From assembly GCA_029532415.1 (NCBI GenBank), contig JAQOTA010000049.1, positions 310,001 through 374,000 on the forward strand: DNA of 64,000 nt, read 5' to 3'. The position numbers and the translations under genes are program-made. This DNA is from Marasmius tenuissimus. Lineage: Eukaryota > Basidiomycota > Agaricomycetes > Agaricales > Marasmiaceae. The notes below the pieces were generated by a model. The model was not told the origin of the DNA and searched no databases. It saw only the letters and a program-made list of their open reading frames with translations. How positions within the stretch are numbered: the first letter of the stretch is position 1; each line of letters starts with the position of its first letter. Of the stretch, positions 31,713-42,863 are shown piece by piece.

Positions 31713-34030
31713 TATGCTGCACCATGATGAGCACAGCAATCTGGCCCTTGGGCTTATTCTTGTTGGTGACTTGGTACTTTTCTTTGCCTGTTTGTGCTCT
31801 CTTTCGCCCTGTAAACAGAGGTGAGTACTTCTACTACGTAGGTAACAATGTTTTGACATACTGCTTGGGTACTAGTACCATCGGTAGTACCATACATGAC
31901 GATCGTGTCTGCCACATGTCCAAGCACGTGTGTCTTGTAGTTGATGAGACTGAAGGTCTTTTTGCAGGCTTCACGATCTCCCTTGGGATCCCTCTTTAGT
32001 CAGGCCTGACGCTCGTGCTCCGTCTCCACTGTAGATATAGGAGAGATAGCCCTTTTGTACCGACAAAACAGGTCGCCAAGCTGCGTAGTTGTAGTCTTCA
32101 TGGAGCCTATGGTCGAATCTGTGTGTTGCCGAAGATTGCAGTACCTTTCATACGTTGCAAAAGTGAACAGCAAGTCTTGAATAAGAGAGTCAAGGTTATC
32201 AGGGAAAAGGCCTTCCCAGCAAGGCAGAGCACACTATGGCAAATGGTGAGAATGATTTACTGGAGAAGATATAGACACTTACCTTGAGAGCATCTTGATA
32301 GTCATGGCTGGCGAATTTTGAGAAGTTAGACACTTTGCTCTTGAACTGGTGGATCATCCTGTTTCCGAATGGTGGAACTTGGTGATAGCTGTTGGAGCCA
32401 GATCAGATCACAGGGGTGAAAAGAAAAACAAGTGCTCACTGTGCGTCAAGGTATTCAATATGGCGCTTTTTCTTTGCTGCAAGAATCCGAATATTGTGCT
32501 TCAAGAGGTCCGAAATCCTTCCTGTAAGGTCATGGAAGCTATCTGGAACAATCATCTCGTAGTGATTGAGACTGTGAGGTTGAAAGACTTTTGAGAAAGC
32601 ACTCTGAAGAGGACTTTAGATCGAACTCAAGGTACAAATAGGAAGTTCTTACCTGAACGGCCAGAATTGAAGTACCTTCAAGATGGACTTGAATGTGATC
32701 CTCGTTGTTGATTGAATAGCCATTGTCGAAAATCGCGGCACAGGCTTTCTTGATATCGGTTCTGACTTCATTGTTATCTGTTTGCGGACTTGTCGAATGT
32801 CGTTTCATGTCCAATTTGGTGCCGAGGAGATGCACCTTGTCCTTCGTTGTCAAGTACAGAGGGCAAGGATGGGTAGATAGGTATTTGATGCAAGGTAACA
32901 GCACTCTAGACAAATCATAAGTGAGTAAATAGAAGAACAAAGAACAGAAGACTTACTTTTTGACATAATCTGCAGTATAGAATAGGAAACGGTAGAAGAG
33001 GAGTCGACATATACCATCTGCACACTCCTGAAGGTCGCCATTGGTGTACGCCTTGACAAACTTCTTGTCCGATATCAGGAGATGTCACACCGCATGGAAG
33101 AGCTCGACTTTGCAAAATTGGAGCTCAGCATCCAACGCCAGCTTGTCAAAGTGCCAGTGGTAGTGTTCTTGGATGGTCTTTGGAAGCTGTGCCAACATTT
33201 GTCAGTGTTTCAGATCACATGAGTTTGCAACAAGTCCGACTTACGGAAGGGAAATAGATAATATGGTTCATTGCCAGAGACAACAGCTTGAGGCACGAGT
33301 ACTTCGACCAGTTACCGAACATGAGGTATGCAGGCCACAAGCTTGCTTCACCAAAATTTGCGAGTTGGGTGGAATCAGAGTAGAGGATAATCCTGATTAT
33401 GCCAACCTTGGGACTTCCTTTAGGACGAGGGTGGAGTTTCTTCATGATCTCGCTCTTGAGACCGAGCATCATATCGGAGGTATACGACTCGCCGTAGACA
33501 TCTTGAATAGGCTTTGAGGGTTCCTTTGGATGCTGCCAAAACAGCTTGTAAGGTTTTAGGTGAAAGTCGGCTGTATAAGGTTCATTCATCTCCGTTTTGA
33601 TGACATAGTACGGTTTTCAATACCAAACGTTGTCGACACAAATCATAGGTGCATCTTCTTTGTCCACACGATTCCTTGCTCGAGGCATTTTGACCTCCAC
33701 CTCCCCTTTTATCCAGCCATCATAGTGTTCAAAAAGGAGCTGAGAAGTGGGCTTGGAAGACGAGACGTTGTGGTTGTATATACGATCCGTCTCACGCTGT
33801 GCACTGAAACCTTGCAGGTGCCGAATGTCAAAGTCTGGCTGAAGAATGACATTGTACACAAGCCGGTCCAGAGCCCCTTTGGACTTGGAATAGCTGTCAA
33901 CATGGTGCCACTTCATAAGTTGTCCAACCGTAGGGTTGGGGTGGGGATGCCAAGCTGGAAATTTGTCCACTGCAGATGTGGTGCCTTCCTGTTGGTCCGA
34001 GGAAATTCTGCCAAAAATGCGATCCAGTGA

Positions 34031-34286
34031 GTGAGCAGGACTCTCTTCAGGATTTACAGCAAGAGCTATGTCGTTCAGAGTTTGGTAGTGTCAATGGATT
34101 CTGAATAAACCTGCGTTATTGGGCAGGGAGATGAACGTGGGTGCAGGTGGAGATGGAGAATGAGATGGAGAAGGTACAGGTGGATTGAGCTTGATGTTGT
34201 TCTAGCAGGTCAAGCAGCCCCAATCAACAGAATTGACTACCGTGATGTATATGAACTCAAAACCTTCCAGCGTTTGAATGTCTGGA
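34031..34286. other. Junction between Plavaka remnant and solo LTR
   Basis: No clear frame; Pro/Ser-coding composition on the minus strand could be the decayed Plavaka N-terminus. The 5-bp sequence CTGGA at 34282-34286 is the left target duplication of the next element. Confidence 0.4.
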
Positions 34287-34812
34287 TGTTGAACATGTGA
34301 CTACCATGTGATACACTTTATTGACGTGTTATTTACGCATCTATTATTTATAGACTCTTTCACTATGACACTTGCACTCGTATGAAAGATCCTGTACTTA
34401 CTCAGATGGACTCTGTAGTTAGTCAGTACTCACACCTTATCTCTATGGTTTATAACAAGGTTCAGCTTTGCACCCAATAGCGTTCAAAGCTGACTGAGCT
34501 TTCTCTCTAGATTACTTAGATAGAAAGCTAGTATGACTATGCCTACTTACTCACTCTGCTCTTTGAGCACTTATGCTTACTGATATGCAATATGTACCAT
34601 ATGCTATATTCTCACTTACCTATGTTCTATGACTTGTAGATAGACAAGGACTCTTGTATAAAAGCTGGAGACTTTGCGTCTCAAAGCTTCAGGACAATCT
34701 ACTCGATTATCACCTCTAGCAAGCATCTACAAGAACACAAGAATTCTCTTATAGTCAATATGTGAGGTTTTAAGTTTCATCTCACTGTGCATTTAACTAT
34801 GCTGGCTCAATA
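34287..34812 (+). repeat. Solo LTR (family A), plus orientation, perfect 5-bp target duplication
   Basis: Begins TGTTGAACATGTGAC and ends GCTGGCTCAATA (TCAACA with one C-to-T change). CTGGA flanks both sides (34282-34286 and 34813-34817). A TATA box (TTGTATAAAAGC) lies near 34655. It shares termini, the GGACAATCTACTCGATTATC block and other words with the minus-orientation solo LTR at 21972-22427. No PBS, gag or pol adjoins it, so it is the product of LTR-LTR recombination. Confidence 0.88.
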
Positions 34813-34817
34813 CTGGA

Positions 34818-35593
34818 GGCTGATGGACCATACCCACCAAGTCTGGTATCTTCACCCTGATCTCCCTCACCCAGCCGTTGATCCAGCCTCTTTTCTCTCA
34901 AGGTTTGATAGGCTTCCGGTTGACATTCCTTGTACTCTGTGACCTCACACTCCTACACCACCTCCTCGTTCTCCATGATTTGCTCATCACTTGTTCGACC
35001 CCTGGAACCCTTTGGGTGAGCTAGCCCCAACAGAATGCGACCATTGGATTTTACATCCAAAGCTCGTTGGTCTGTGAATCGAGGTGTCAATCACTGGCAG
35101 TCCTCATGTGTCGGGAGAAAAACCCGTCCATGTCAAGCCTGTATCAAAAGCTCGGGGTGTTGTCGTCGAATACACTTCAGGGCGAGGATTGACTGCAGTC
35201 AAGCACATCATTTTGCACACATTCATTGGTCGTTCAAAAGATCCCATTAAACCCAGCACCGAAAACTCCCTGATGGTTGTCACATCTGGCGACGTTGAGC
35301 ACATCGGGAAACTTGTCAGTAGGATTTGTACTTTCTACTTCAACGAAAAGAAAGGAGAGAATCACTGGATTGTTGCAGGGGTTGTTGAGAGAAGTGCAGG
35401 AGGGGAGAAACTCACTGACAAGCTGCTGGATCTCCATCTGGGCATGCATGTCACGAGGGTGAAGGAATCGGCAGAGCAACGAGCAGTAGGAAACAAGTAT
35501 ATGGACCAGCCAAGGAAAGAAGCACGCAAAAACTGGTCCCATTGTGTAGAGGTTCGTCATGTAGAGGTTCAGCCTTTTGCTACAGAGACTTGA
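34818..35593 (+). pseudogene. Decayed hypothetical gene with three in-frame TGA stops
   Basis: One frame runs from RLMDHTHQVWYLHPDLPHP to VEVQPFATET-stop at 35593, interrupted by TGA at 34940, 34976 and 35075, all in the same phase. After the last stop it is open for 169 residues: GSPHVSGEKPVHVKPVSKA, GRGLTAVKHIILHTFIGRSK, NSLMVVTSGDVEHIGKLVSR, NHWIVAGVVERSAGGEKLTD. Each TGA would be an Arg codon if CGA had not changed. The solo LTR is inserted just before it and supplies an accidental in-frame ATG at 34799. The family is not recognised; being next to Plavaka and DUF6698-like sequence suggests a transposon companion gene. Confidence 0.5.
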
Positions 35594-35835
35594 TCTTACA
35601 TCACACCATTTTCTTGACATAGCTACAAGTTCTACATAGCGGTATCTACAGGAAATTCATTGTTGTGACCCTCTCACATGACCTGTGTGACAGGAGTGAT
35701 GTACATGCCTCAGCCAAATACAGGATGACGTGACAGGACACATTTTCAAACTCAGCCAGCCAGCCCTACAAGGACCTCCTCCCCTTCCTCCCTTCCTTCC
35801 CTAACGCCTCTTGCTCCTGTACCACCACCATCCCA

Positions 35836-37825
35836 ATGAATTCTTGTCATGACAGAGCCTCTCGGAACAAGACTAGGCCCTCCTGCCCTCAGCCTCAGCC
35901 CTCCCATCATCAAAACAGTGCTGGAACCGGTCCTCTGCCGCTGTCACCACCGCGCTCCTCTTCTCCTCCTCGACCTCCAACCCCAGATGTCGTTAAGCAG
36001 AAATGCAAGGAGTGCGAGGAAGCACTGAAGGATGCCCGGAAGACAAAGAAGCCCAAGCTCATGTACGTTTTTTTTTTACTTGTGCCTATATGCACTCACT
36101 TCGTCATTCACTGACCTCCATAACCTACAGCAAAGTCAATCAGCCAAAGAAGAAGAAGAGGATCACACTCATGAAGGAAGGCTGCAAGTATTACAAGTGA
36201 TGCATTGACACTTACCTCCCTCTCTACACAATCATCCTCAAGGGGGTCAAGTGAGAACAGAAGGAGAACTGGTTGGTCCTCACAGCTGGACTTCTGGACA
36301 CCGGAGTATTACCACCAGGCTGCAAAGACCCTAACCAAGATCCAGAGGGAGACCATGACCCCAAGGTAGACAACGACGAAGCTCAGGTAGACAGACATCA
36401 AGATGAGTGCAGTCAAGATGGAGACCCCGAGCAAGACCCTCAAGACCCTCAAGACCCTCAAGACAGTCAAGATGGTCAAGAACAGGAACCTTCATGGCCC
36501 GCCGGCAAACCTGATGAGGATGAGTATGTATATCCTTTCTCTGACCGCATATAATTACTGATTTATGTATCTCAAGTGAAAGTACCGCGTTCTGTAAGCA
36601 CTGCATCAAAGCCTGGCAGAAGCTCAAGAAGAAATGTCCTGTGTATGTCAAATACATTGACTGGTGTGCAGAGAAAGGCAAAGTCAAATTCCTGATGGAT
36701 TTGATGGCCAGCGTACGTGATCCCTATCTTGTTGAACCTTGACTGACATGTACTCGTCACAGTTGACGAAAACTGCAAACCAGGTCCTCTATGACAACAA
36801 TAACACCCTCAAGACCAATATGCGTGACCTTCTCAACCCCAACATCTACACTGGCCTCAACACCCTGCAGACTTTTTTGTCTAAAGGTTCCAAGGCCGAC
36901 CGCGGCATTGGTAACGACAGCACTCTCAAAGTCATGGTCAACTGGGAAGACATACGCAACTATTTGAAGGGTGATGATGCCACAAAACAAGAGTAAGCCT
37001 CTTTTTGTTTGTCTTTTGTGTTGTGTACTCGCTAATACCCCCGTATAGGATATTGGATCAGTATCGTGTAAAGCCAGTCAAACCGCTCAACGCAATCGGT
37101 TTCCCTGCCTTGCTCTATAATGTCTTGCTAGTGGAGGATCCGGAGTCTGAGGAGTTCAAGACTGGGTACTTGCTGTCACCGTTCCTGATCAGGGTAAGTT
37201 TCCGTCTCTCAGAACTCTCTCAGACATCACTGATGCTACTGTTTCCAGTGCGCCGCAGATGTGCTTACATCTAGGAATGCGGCAAGTCAGAACAAGCACG
37301 TCGATGTGGTGAGGTCAATGGACATGCGCATCGTTACCCCAGAGTTCATGGCATATCTAGCCACTCGTGTATGTTTGGTCTATATCTCGTATTCCATTCT
37401 TCTGACGGTTCATTCAGGTCCGATTCTCTTTATCCACTTCCAGTAATACCAACAAGGACGACGAAGACTTTTGCTTCAGCATCTTCTACTACAACATACT
37501 CGCCGTCTATTGTTGGCTGAAACCTGAACAACAACAAGAGATCGTCAAGTTTTGGAACATGTAAGTCGTCCTCTCTCTCATTCCCTTTATTTGTACTGTT
37601 TTTGATTATTACAGGGGGGTCTTTGGCAATGCTAAGGGCTGTATCAAGAAGTCCCTTTGTTGCACCAAGCCTCAGGCCGGCTCGAACCTTGAGAGGTTCT
37701 TCATGTTGTGCAACGCAGAGGATGCTGCCGCTGCTGCTAAAGCCACTGAAGCTGCTGCTGCTGAAGCTGCTGCTGCTGCTGCTGCTTCTTCTGGTGCCGC
37801 TCCCACTCCTGCTGCTGCTGCTTAG
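35836..37825 (+). pseudogene. DUF6698-like gene with two in-frame TGA stops
   Basis: Exons rejoin in phase: MNSCHDRASRNKTRPSCPQP with a Ser/Pro-rich start; KCKECEEALKDARKTKKPKL; VNQPKKKKRITLMKEGCKYY; an acidic repeat (QDPQDPQDPQDSQDGQ); FCKHCIKAWQKLKKKCPVYV; NMRDLLNPNIYTGLNTLQTF; KADRGIGNDSTLKVMVNWED; LDQYRVKPVKPLNAIGFPAL; LTSRNAASQNKHVDVVRSMD; MRIVTPEFMAYLATR|VRFSLSTSS; SIFYYNILAVYCWLKPEQQQ; and a poly-Ala tail. The ADRG...LK...W block, the ARIHGMTRVTP-like block and the YVATQVRFALSS-like block match the DUF6698 family, which is abundant in Agaricomycetes and of unknown function. TGA at 36198 and 36252 breaks the frame, so the gene is probably dead unless an unusual intron removes them. Confidence 0.6.
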
Positions 37826-38094
37826 TTTTTCCTTTCTTCCTCTGTACCCCTGCTCGTTGCTCATGCTTCCATCCTTGTACTTGTGTATTTGCTCGCTGCT
37901 TTCCCTGTTGCATTGTCACCGCCTGTATTCTAGCCAGTTGTTCAATGTCATTCTTTCTCCTGCCTACCTACCATTGTGATATAGCCTGAGTGAGAATCGA
38001 GAGAGGTCGTGAGAATTGTTACAGCTTGTTATAGGTATCATCCTGCGCAGTGCTGACCATTTCTTTCAGCTTGTTACTGTATTAGCATGACCGT

Positions 38095-38415
38095 CAGTCC
38101 GGTTGGGCCTGCTCATCGCCTTCAGACTCGGTACATCTCGTCATGTTGCTCAGTTTGACTATGCCTGACCATCGTTGTCAGCTGGTCAGTACCTTGCTAT
38201 TTTGGTCAGTCTGGTCACGTCTTTCCATGGCGGTCAGTCTCCCTGCACCTTACAATAGTGCTCAGTCCGTTGGGATCTTACATGTTGCTCAGCCTGTCGG
38301 AACCTTACATGATCACTCAGTCTGTCGGGACCTTGCACAAACATTCAGTCTGCCAGGATCTTACAACTATGGTCAGCCTGGGAGCTGTGATCAGTCTGGT
38401 ACGTCCTCTCAGACC
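38095..38415. repeat. 28-bp-period tandem array (CAGTCTGTCGGGACCTTACAT type), 11 or more units
   Basis: CAG-headed units start at 38095, 38123, 38151, 38179, 38207, 38235, 38263, 38290, 38318, 38346 and 38374. Every step is 28 bp except one of 27. The best conserved copies read close to CAGTCTGTCGGGACCTTACA. It begins about 270 bp after the DUF6698-like gene and ends before the copia LTR. Confidence 0.9.
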
Positions 38416-38579
38416 CTTGTCATTCTATTTCATACTGACAACGGGCTATCCCATTCCGCCAGACTTACTGCTATTAAAAGTTACTACAAGTCTTCCGCCA
38501 TCCAACCAGAAACGTAGATCATCTTCAGGAGATGATCTGCCTAGTCTAGACTGAAGCTGCCTCGACCCATATGAGGGGG

Positions 38580-38898
38580 TGATGAGCCGGCATGACGCCT
38601 AGCGCAGAGGACTACAACATGGCTACACTACTACTTACCAGAGAGGAGTTTAGAGAGATAGAGGTGAGACGTAGAAGCTCAAGCACACTGTAGATTCAGG
38701 TAGAGAACTACGAGCTTATATACATGATGATACAATAGAGTTAATATAAGGAGGACAATAGAAATTGTACATATGAGCATAGTGAACAATAAAGAATGGA
38801 ACAATAGTGAATGCATTGTCCCACATAATACAATGGCGGTAAGTATGAACCAGGACTTTGGATATACCGGGATCTAATTATAGTCCACAGATTCAACA
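38580..38898 (-). repeat. 3' LTR of the copia element
   Basis: 319 bp. On the minus strand it begins TGTTGAATC and ends GCCGGCTCATCA. It differs from the other LTR by about nine substitutions and a 2-bp indel (near 97% identity by eye), implying a fairly recent insertion. Confidence 0.95.
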
Positions 38899-38940
38899 CA
38901 CCCCCTCGCTAAGTGCAGCTGAAAAGCGCATCTGAGCAAA

Positions 38941-41900
38941 TCAAGTGGACGAATAGAATTCAAGTCCAAGGTGATTTCTGAACCGTAAGAACTTCTCATG
39001 TCTGAGATTCTTTGTAAACATGTCTGCGGGATTATAGACTCCTTCAATGAGGAACAATTCGACTTTGCCATCTTCAACACATGACTGAATGTAGTGATAT
39101 CAAATATTGATGTGCTTGGTTTGGCGTTCTTGAACTGGATTAGATGCAATGAAGATAGACCCCTGATTGTCTCCGCAGATTGGAATAGGACCCAAGTCGA
39201 TTCCAAGTTCAGAGAGTAGCGATCTTATCCAGTAAGCTTGACAACTGCAATCCGACAGTGCCATATACTCAGCCTCAGTGGAAGAAAGAGCTACAGTCTT
39301 CTGGGCGTGTGATTGCCACAAGAAGATGCCGCCTGCTAACTTGAAGAAGTAGCCTGTGATTGAACAGTGTTTGATAGGATCAGCAGCCCAATCCGAGTCT
39401 GTGAACGCAAGAAGACCTCCATCAGAGTCACCATTGTAGACAAGTGAATAATCTGATGTGCCAGCAAGATAGCGGCAGATATACAGAGCTTTATCGAGGT
39501 GTTCCTTCGTTGGATTAGAAGAGAACTGGGAAAGCTTCGTGACTGCATAGGCAATATCAGGACGTGTGCCCAGCATAATGTACAGAAGTGACCCAATCAC
39601 AGACTGGAACTTGGAGCAAATAGCAGGATTGACTGGACCATTGTTGGGAGTTGGCACATAGCCAGCAGGTAAGGGCGTAGGAGCACCTTTTGCATTCTGC
39701 ATCCTGAAACGTTCAAGGACTTTCTTCAGATAATCCTTCTGGTCAATCATGATCTTATTGCCTTTGCAACAAATACTCATGTGGAGGAACTCACTAGCAT
39801 CGCCCATATTGTGGCATTCCCATTGAGCCATGAACTCGGCTTTCTTCTTGTCAACAAAAGCTTTGTTAGGACCCATAAAGAGTGCATCATCAACGTAGAT
39901 GATCACATACACAACCTCACCACTCTTTGGATCTTTGCAGATGAAGAGTCCAGCATCAGAAGTCAGGTGTTTGAAGCCTAGTACTTCCATGGATGAGCTG
40001 AGGGTTTGCCACCATTTAAGGGCAGCTTGCTTCAGTCCATATAATGCACGACACAGGCGTAGTACCTTACGTTCTTGGCCCTTGACTTTGAAGCCTTCAG
40101 GTTGTTCCATGTAAATCTCCTCAACAAGATTGCCGTACAGGAAAGCGTTCTTGACATCAACAGAGGTGATGTACCAGTTCTTGAGAGCTGCGAGAGCAAG
40201 CATCATATGAACAGTCTCATAATGAACAACTGGTGAGAAGATCTCATTGAAGTCTACACCTTCGACCTGAGAGAAACCCTTGGCAACAAGTCTCGCTTTC
40301 TTGCGACCATTCAACTTAACGTCAAAGACCCATCTATTTCTGATGGCTTTGCGACCTTTAGGCAAGTCACAGAGTTCAAAGACCTTGCGCTTATGAAGTG
40401 CCTCAAGTTCTTCATGGCAAGCGTTCTTCCATTCCTTCTGTTACTCGACAGGCAACTTTAGAATATCACGGAGTGTCCACTCTCTGATGTGTCGGTCAAA
40501 AGCCTTTGACCGAGGTCTATGGGAGGCAAGCCACGTGCTATGCCACGCCTCATTGCAGAGCTCGATGCCACATCCTACGGCTTTCTCGTCGCCACTGTGA
40601 TCAGTGTGATGCCACAGTCCACTGGCACAATAGGCAAAGCCACTGCCACAGGTGCTGCTTTGGCATCCTCATCTCGTACTTATACTCCCCGCGAAGCCTC
40701 TGTTTTTCTCGTGTCCTTTTCTCCTCATATCTCACATACAGTTCGATAGGTTAGCTTGCTTTGGAAAATGTAGCGAACCTGAGATGTCGGTCCCCATCCT
40801 CCTGAATACGCGTTAGAGAAATCAGGAGTATCAGACATTGGAAGCGAATCGTGAACTGGAACAGCATTGTTCAGCAGGTAAATCACGAATCCTACTCCCC
40901 CTTCTTGGGTAAGTCTTTCGACTACGCTTTCTTCCTCATGCGACTCAGTGCTTCCACTAGGTACTGGAGCAGGCGGAGGTGGAAGTGGACCAGGAATCCC
41001 CTTTTTACCACCTTTGCCTTTCCTAGATCGCGAAGAGCTAGGACGATCAACTGGATGTGAAAGTTCTTTATCTCCAGTGACGTTTCTCCAAGTTTTATTA
41101 TTCTCTAAGTTGCGAACAATATCTGAGGGTTTATTTGGGTTCCGCTTTTCCCCAAATATATTACCAGGTTGTGTTGTACCCTTCTGCTGCCTCGAAGACT
41201 GGCGTGGACCATCCACTGCTGGTGCAGGTGGAGGAACGGCGGGTTCGCCTGGAGGTGTTGGAGGACCAGATTGAGGGAGTGGCAAATCCCCAGGCGCAGG
41301 GCCACCTGCAGGTTTGTCAACCTGAGGTTCTGATCTCTTAGAGGGTTCGGAGCGACGTCTGAGATCCAGGAACAGAGTATCGTCTCATTTGTTATCAGAG
41401 TCTTCATCTTCCGAAGGAATGTTGGGATTTTCACCCAAAGTAAATGGTTCACTACCAACAGGTGTGAAGCCACAAGTTTTGGCATTAGGACACTTATTGT
41501 ACAGTGTCTCATTGAATAGTGCAGTGCTACCTTTGAATATGGAATTGTTACTTCACATGAACAGGAAGCCTTTCATCCCATCTTGATAGCTGATGAAAGT
41601 CATCAACTCACTTTGAGGAGCAAGCTTATTCTTCCTACGATCTTCAGGAATAAAGACGTAGGCTGCACAACCCATAACTCGGAGATGTGAAACATCAGGT
41701 GCTTCACCGTAAAGCATTTCGAACAGAGTTCGCCAGCTCAATTGTTGCACAGGAGTGCGATTGTAGAGATAGACGGTGTGCACATGGCAGAATTCCCACC
41801 AGGACTGAGGCATGCAAGCTTCAAAGCAAAGAGCTTCAGACTTCTCATGAATAGTCCTGTTGAATCATTCAGCACAACCGTTTTGTTGTGGTGTGTACGG

Positions 41901-42863
41901 TATGCTTTAATCTCTTTGGATCCCATACTCTTTCAGTACTGCATCCAACTTATCTCCTTTGTACTCTCCCCCTTCATTGGACATCCAGGTCTTGAAAACA
42001 GCATTGAATTGCGTCTTGACCATAGTAAGGAAGTCCCTCAAAGTGGGTACTGCTTCGTCTTTCGTCTTGAGCTTGGAGGTCCAAACGTAGGACGTGCAGT
42101 CATCGAGAAAAGAGATGTAGTACTTGTACTGGTGATACGATTCAGTCGGATACGACTTCGAATCCAAATGTATATGTTCAAACAGTTTAGAAGCTCTCAT
42201 TGTAGAGTTGGGGAGCGATTTCTCATGCATCTTGCCTTCAGCACAACCACGACACAGAGGTGTCTTCTTAGTAGGCATCTTAAGGTCAAGTGGGAAACCT
42301 TGCATATGTTTCCGAGCTTTGTTCAGGGCTTTATCCGACGGATGCCCAAAGTGTCTGTGCTCAATATTGTAGTCGACGTTGTAAACAACCGACTTGGCCA
42401 TTAAAACCTCAGCAGATGCTTTCCACGAGTGTCCCCAATAAATGGTTTGACCAGGCATATGAGGGTAGGAAACAAGCAACTGTTGTCACTGTGATGAGTA
42501 GAAGGCTAACTTCTTCGCGTTTCCATGAATTGATAGACCATCTTGAAGGAACTCTCCCATTGATAGTAGATGTATGTCCAACTGAGGTATGTAATAGACA
42601 GGATAGAGACGTGAAACACGCTCAGTAAGTTTCCTGTCATGTCCTCCAATGTTATGCTTAATGAAGACAGTGCCTTTACCCTTGATTTGTATAGGGTTGC
42701 CCTTATTCGCAGTATTAACGATAGGACCATCAAGCGATTCATATTCAGCAAAATCATTTATGTCATTCATGAAATGAGAGGAGGCACCAGAATCAAGGAG
42801 CCAACCCTGTGCGTTGTTCACACTTTTCTTTCCCTTACATTGAGTACATCCCACAAAGTGGGT
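38941..42863 (-). pseudogene. Copia pol region: protease, integrase, reverse transcriptase, RNase H, with stops
   Basis: Reading the minus strand downstream of gag: a zinc-knuckle remnant and the protease motif LLDSGASSHFM (about 42.8 kb); GAG-pre-integrase (NIEHRHFGHPSDKALNKARK); integrase core (HLDSKSYPTESYHQYKYYIS, NEGGEYKGDKLD, PYTPQQNGCAE); a Pro-rich linker with GNIFGEKRNPNKPSD; reverse transcriptase (NRWVFDVKLNG, NAFLYGNLVEEIYMEQPEGF, LYGLKQAALKWW, IIYVDDALF); and RNase H (LAFTDSDWAADPIKHCS, ALSSTEAEYMALSD, KHINI). In-frame stops lie at 42486 (TGA), 41907 (TAA), 41865 (TGA), 41553 (TGA), 41385 (TGA), 40725 (TGA), 40441 (TAA) and 39100 (TGA). The frame also shifts between about 40.45 and 40.73 kb. 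Domain order integrase before RT defines Ty1/copia. Confidence 0.9.

Larger units (their letters stand above)
28921..34030 (-). pseudogene. Plavaka (CACTA/EnSpm-like) transposase gene, decayed and split by a Tc1/mariner insertion
   Basis: Minus-strand exons match the Plavaka protein in order. N-terminal side (33.97-33.2 kb): SWHPHPNPTVGQLM-type region, then KLFWQHPKEPSKPIQDVYGE, GIIRIILYSDSTQLANFGEA and SLWPAYLMFGNWSKYSCLK. Middle (33.1-32.6 kb): ADYVKKVLLP, THPCPLYLTTKDKVHLLGTK and KACAAIFDNGYSINNE. After the inserted element (30.07-28.92 kb): RRVKLEPIPPPDPSLHHQ, KNPYDAPLKGFKSKLQRRLI, HYTSYDCHRKKESIG, PHPYLYARVIGIYHANVLYL, PKAFGFVDPAQVIRASHMIP and FMHYQGGGIGH, then a Glu/Asp-rich tail. A TGA at 29131-29133 interrupts the frame before CLEEEATENDIPLPE. 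The reading frame on both sides of the Tc1 element agrees if the insertion and one TA are ignored. Not functional as it stands. Confidence 0.85.

Noticed and set aside
37602..37979. Plus-strand Leu-rich frame near the end of the DUF6698-like gene
   Set aside because: It is the poly-Ala GCT tract read in another frame.
38095..38415. CRISPR-like array (28-bp repeats)
   Set aside because: Units are contiguous with no spacers, and the sequence is eukaryotic.
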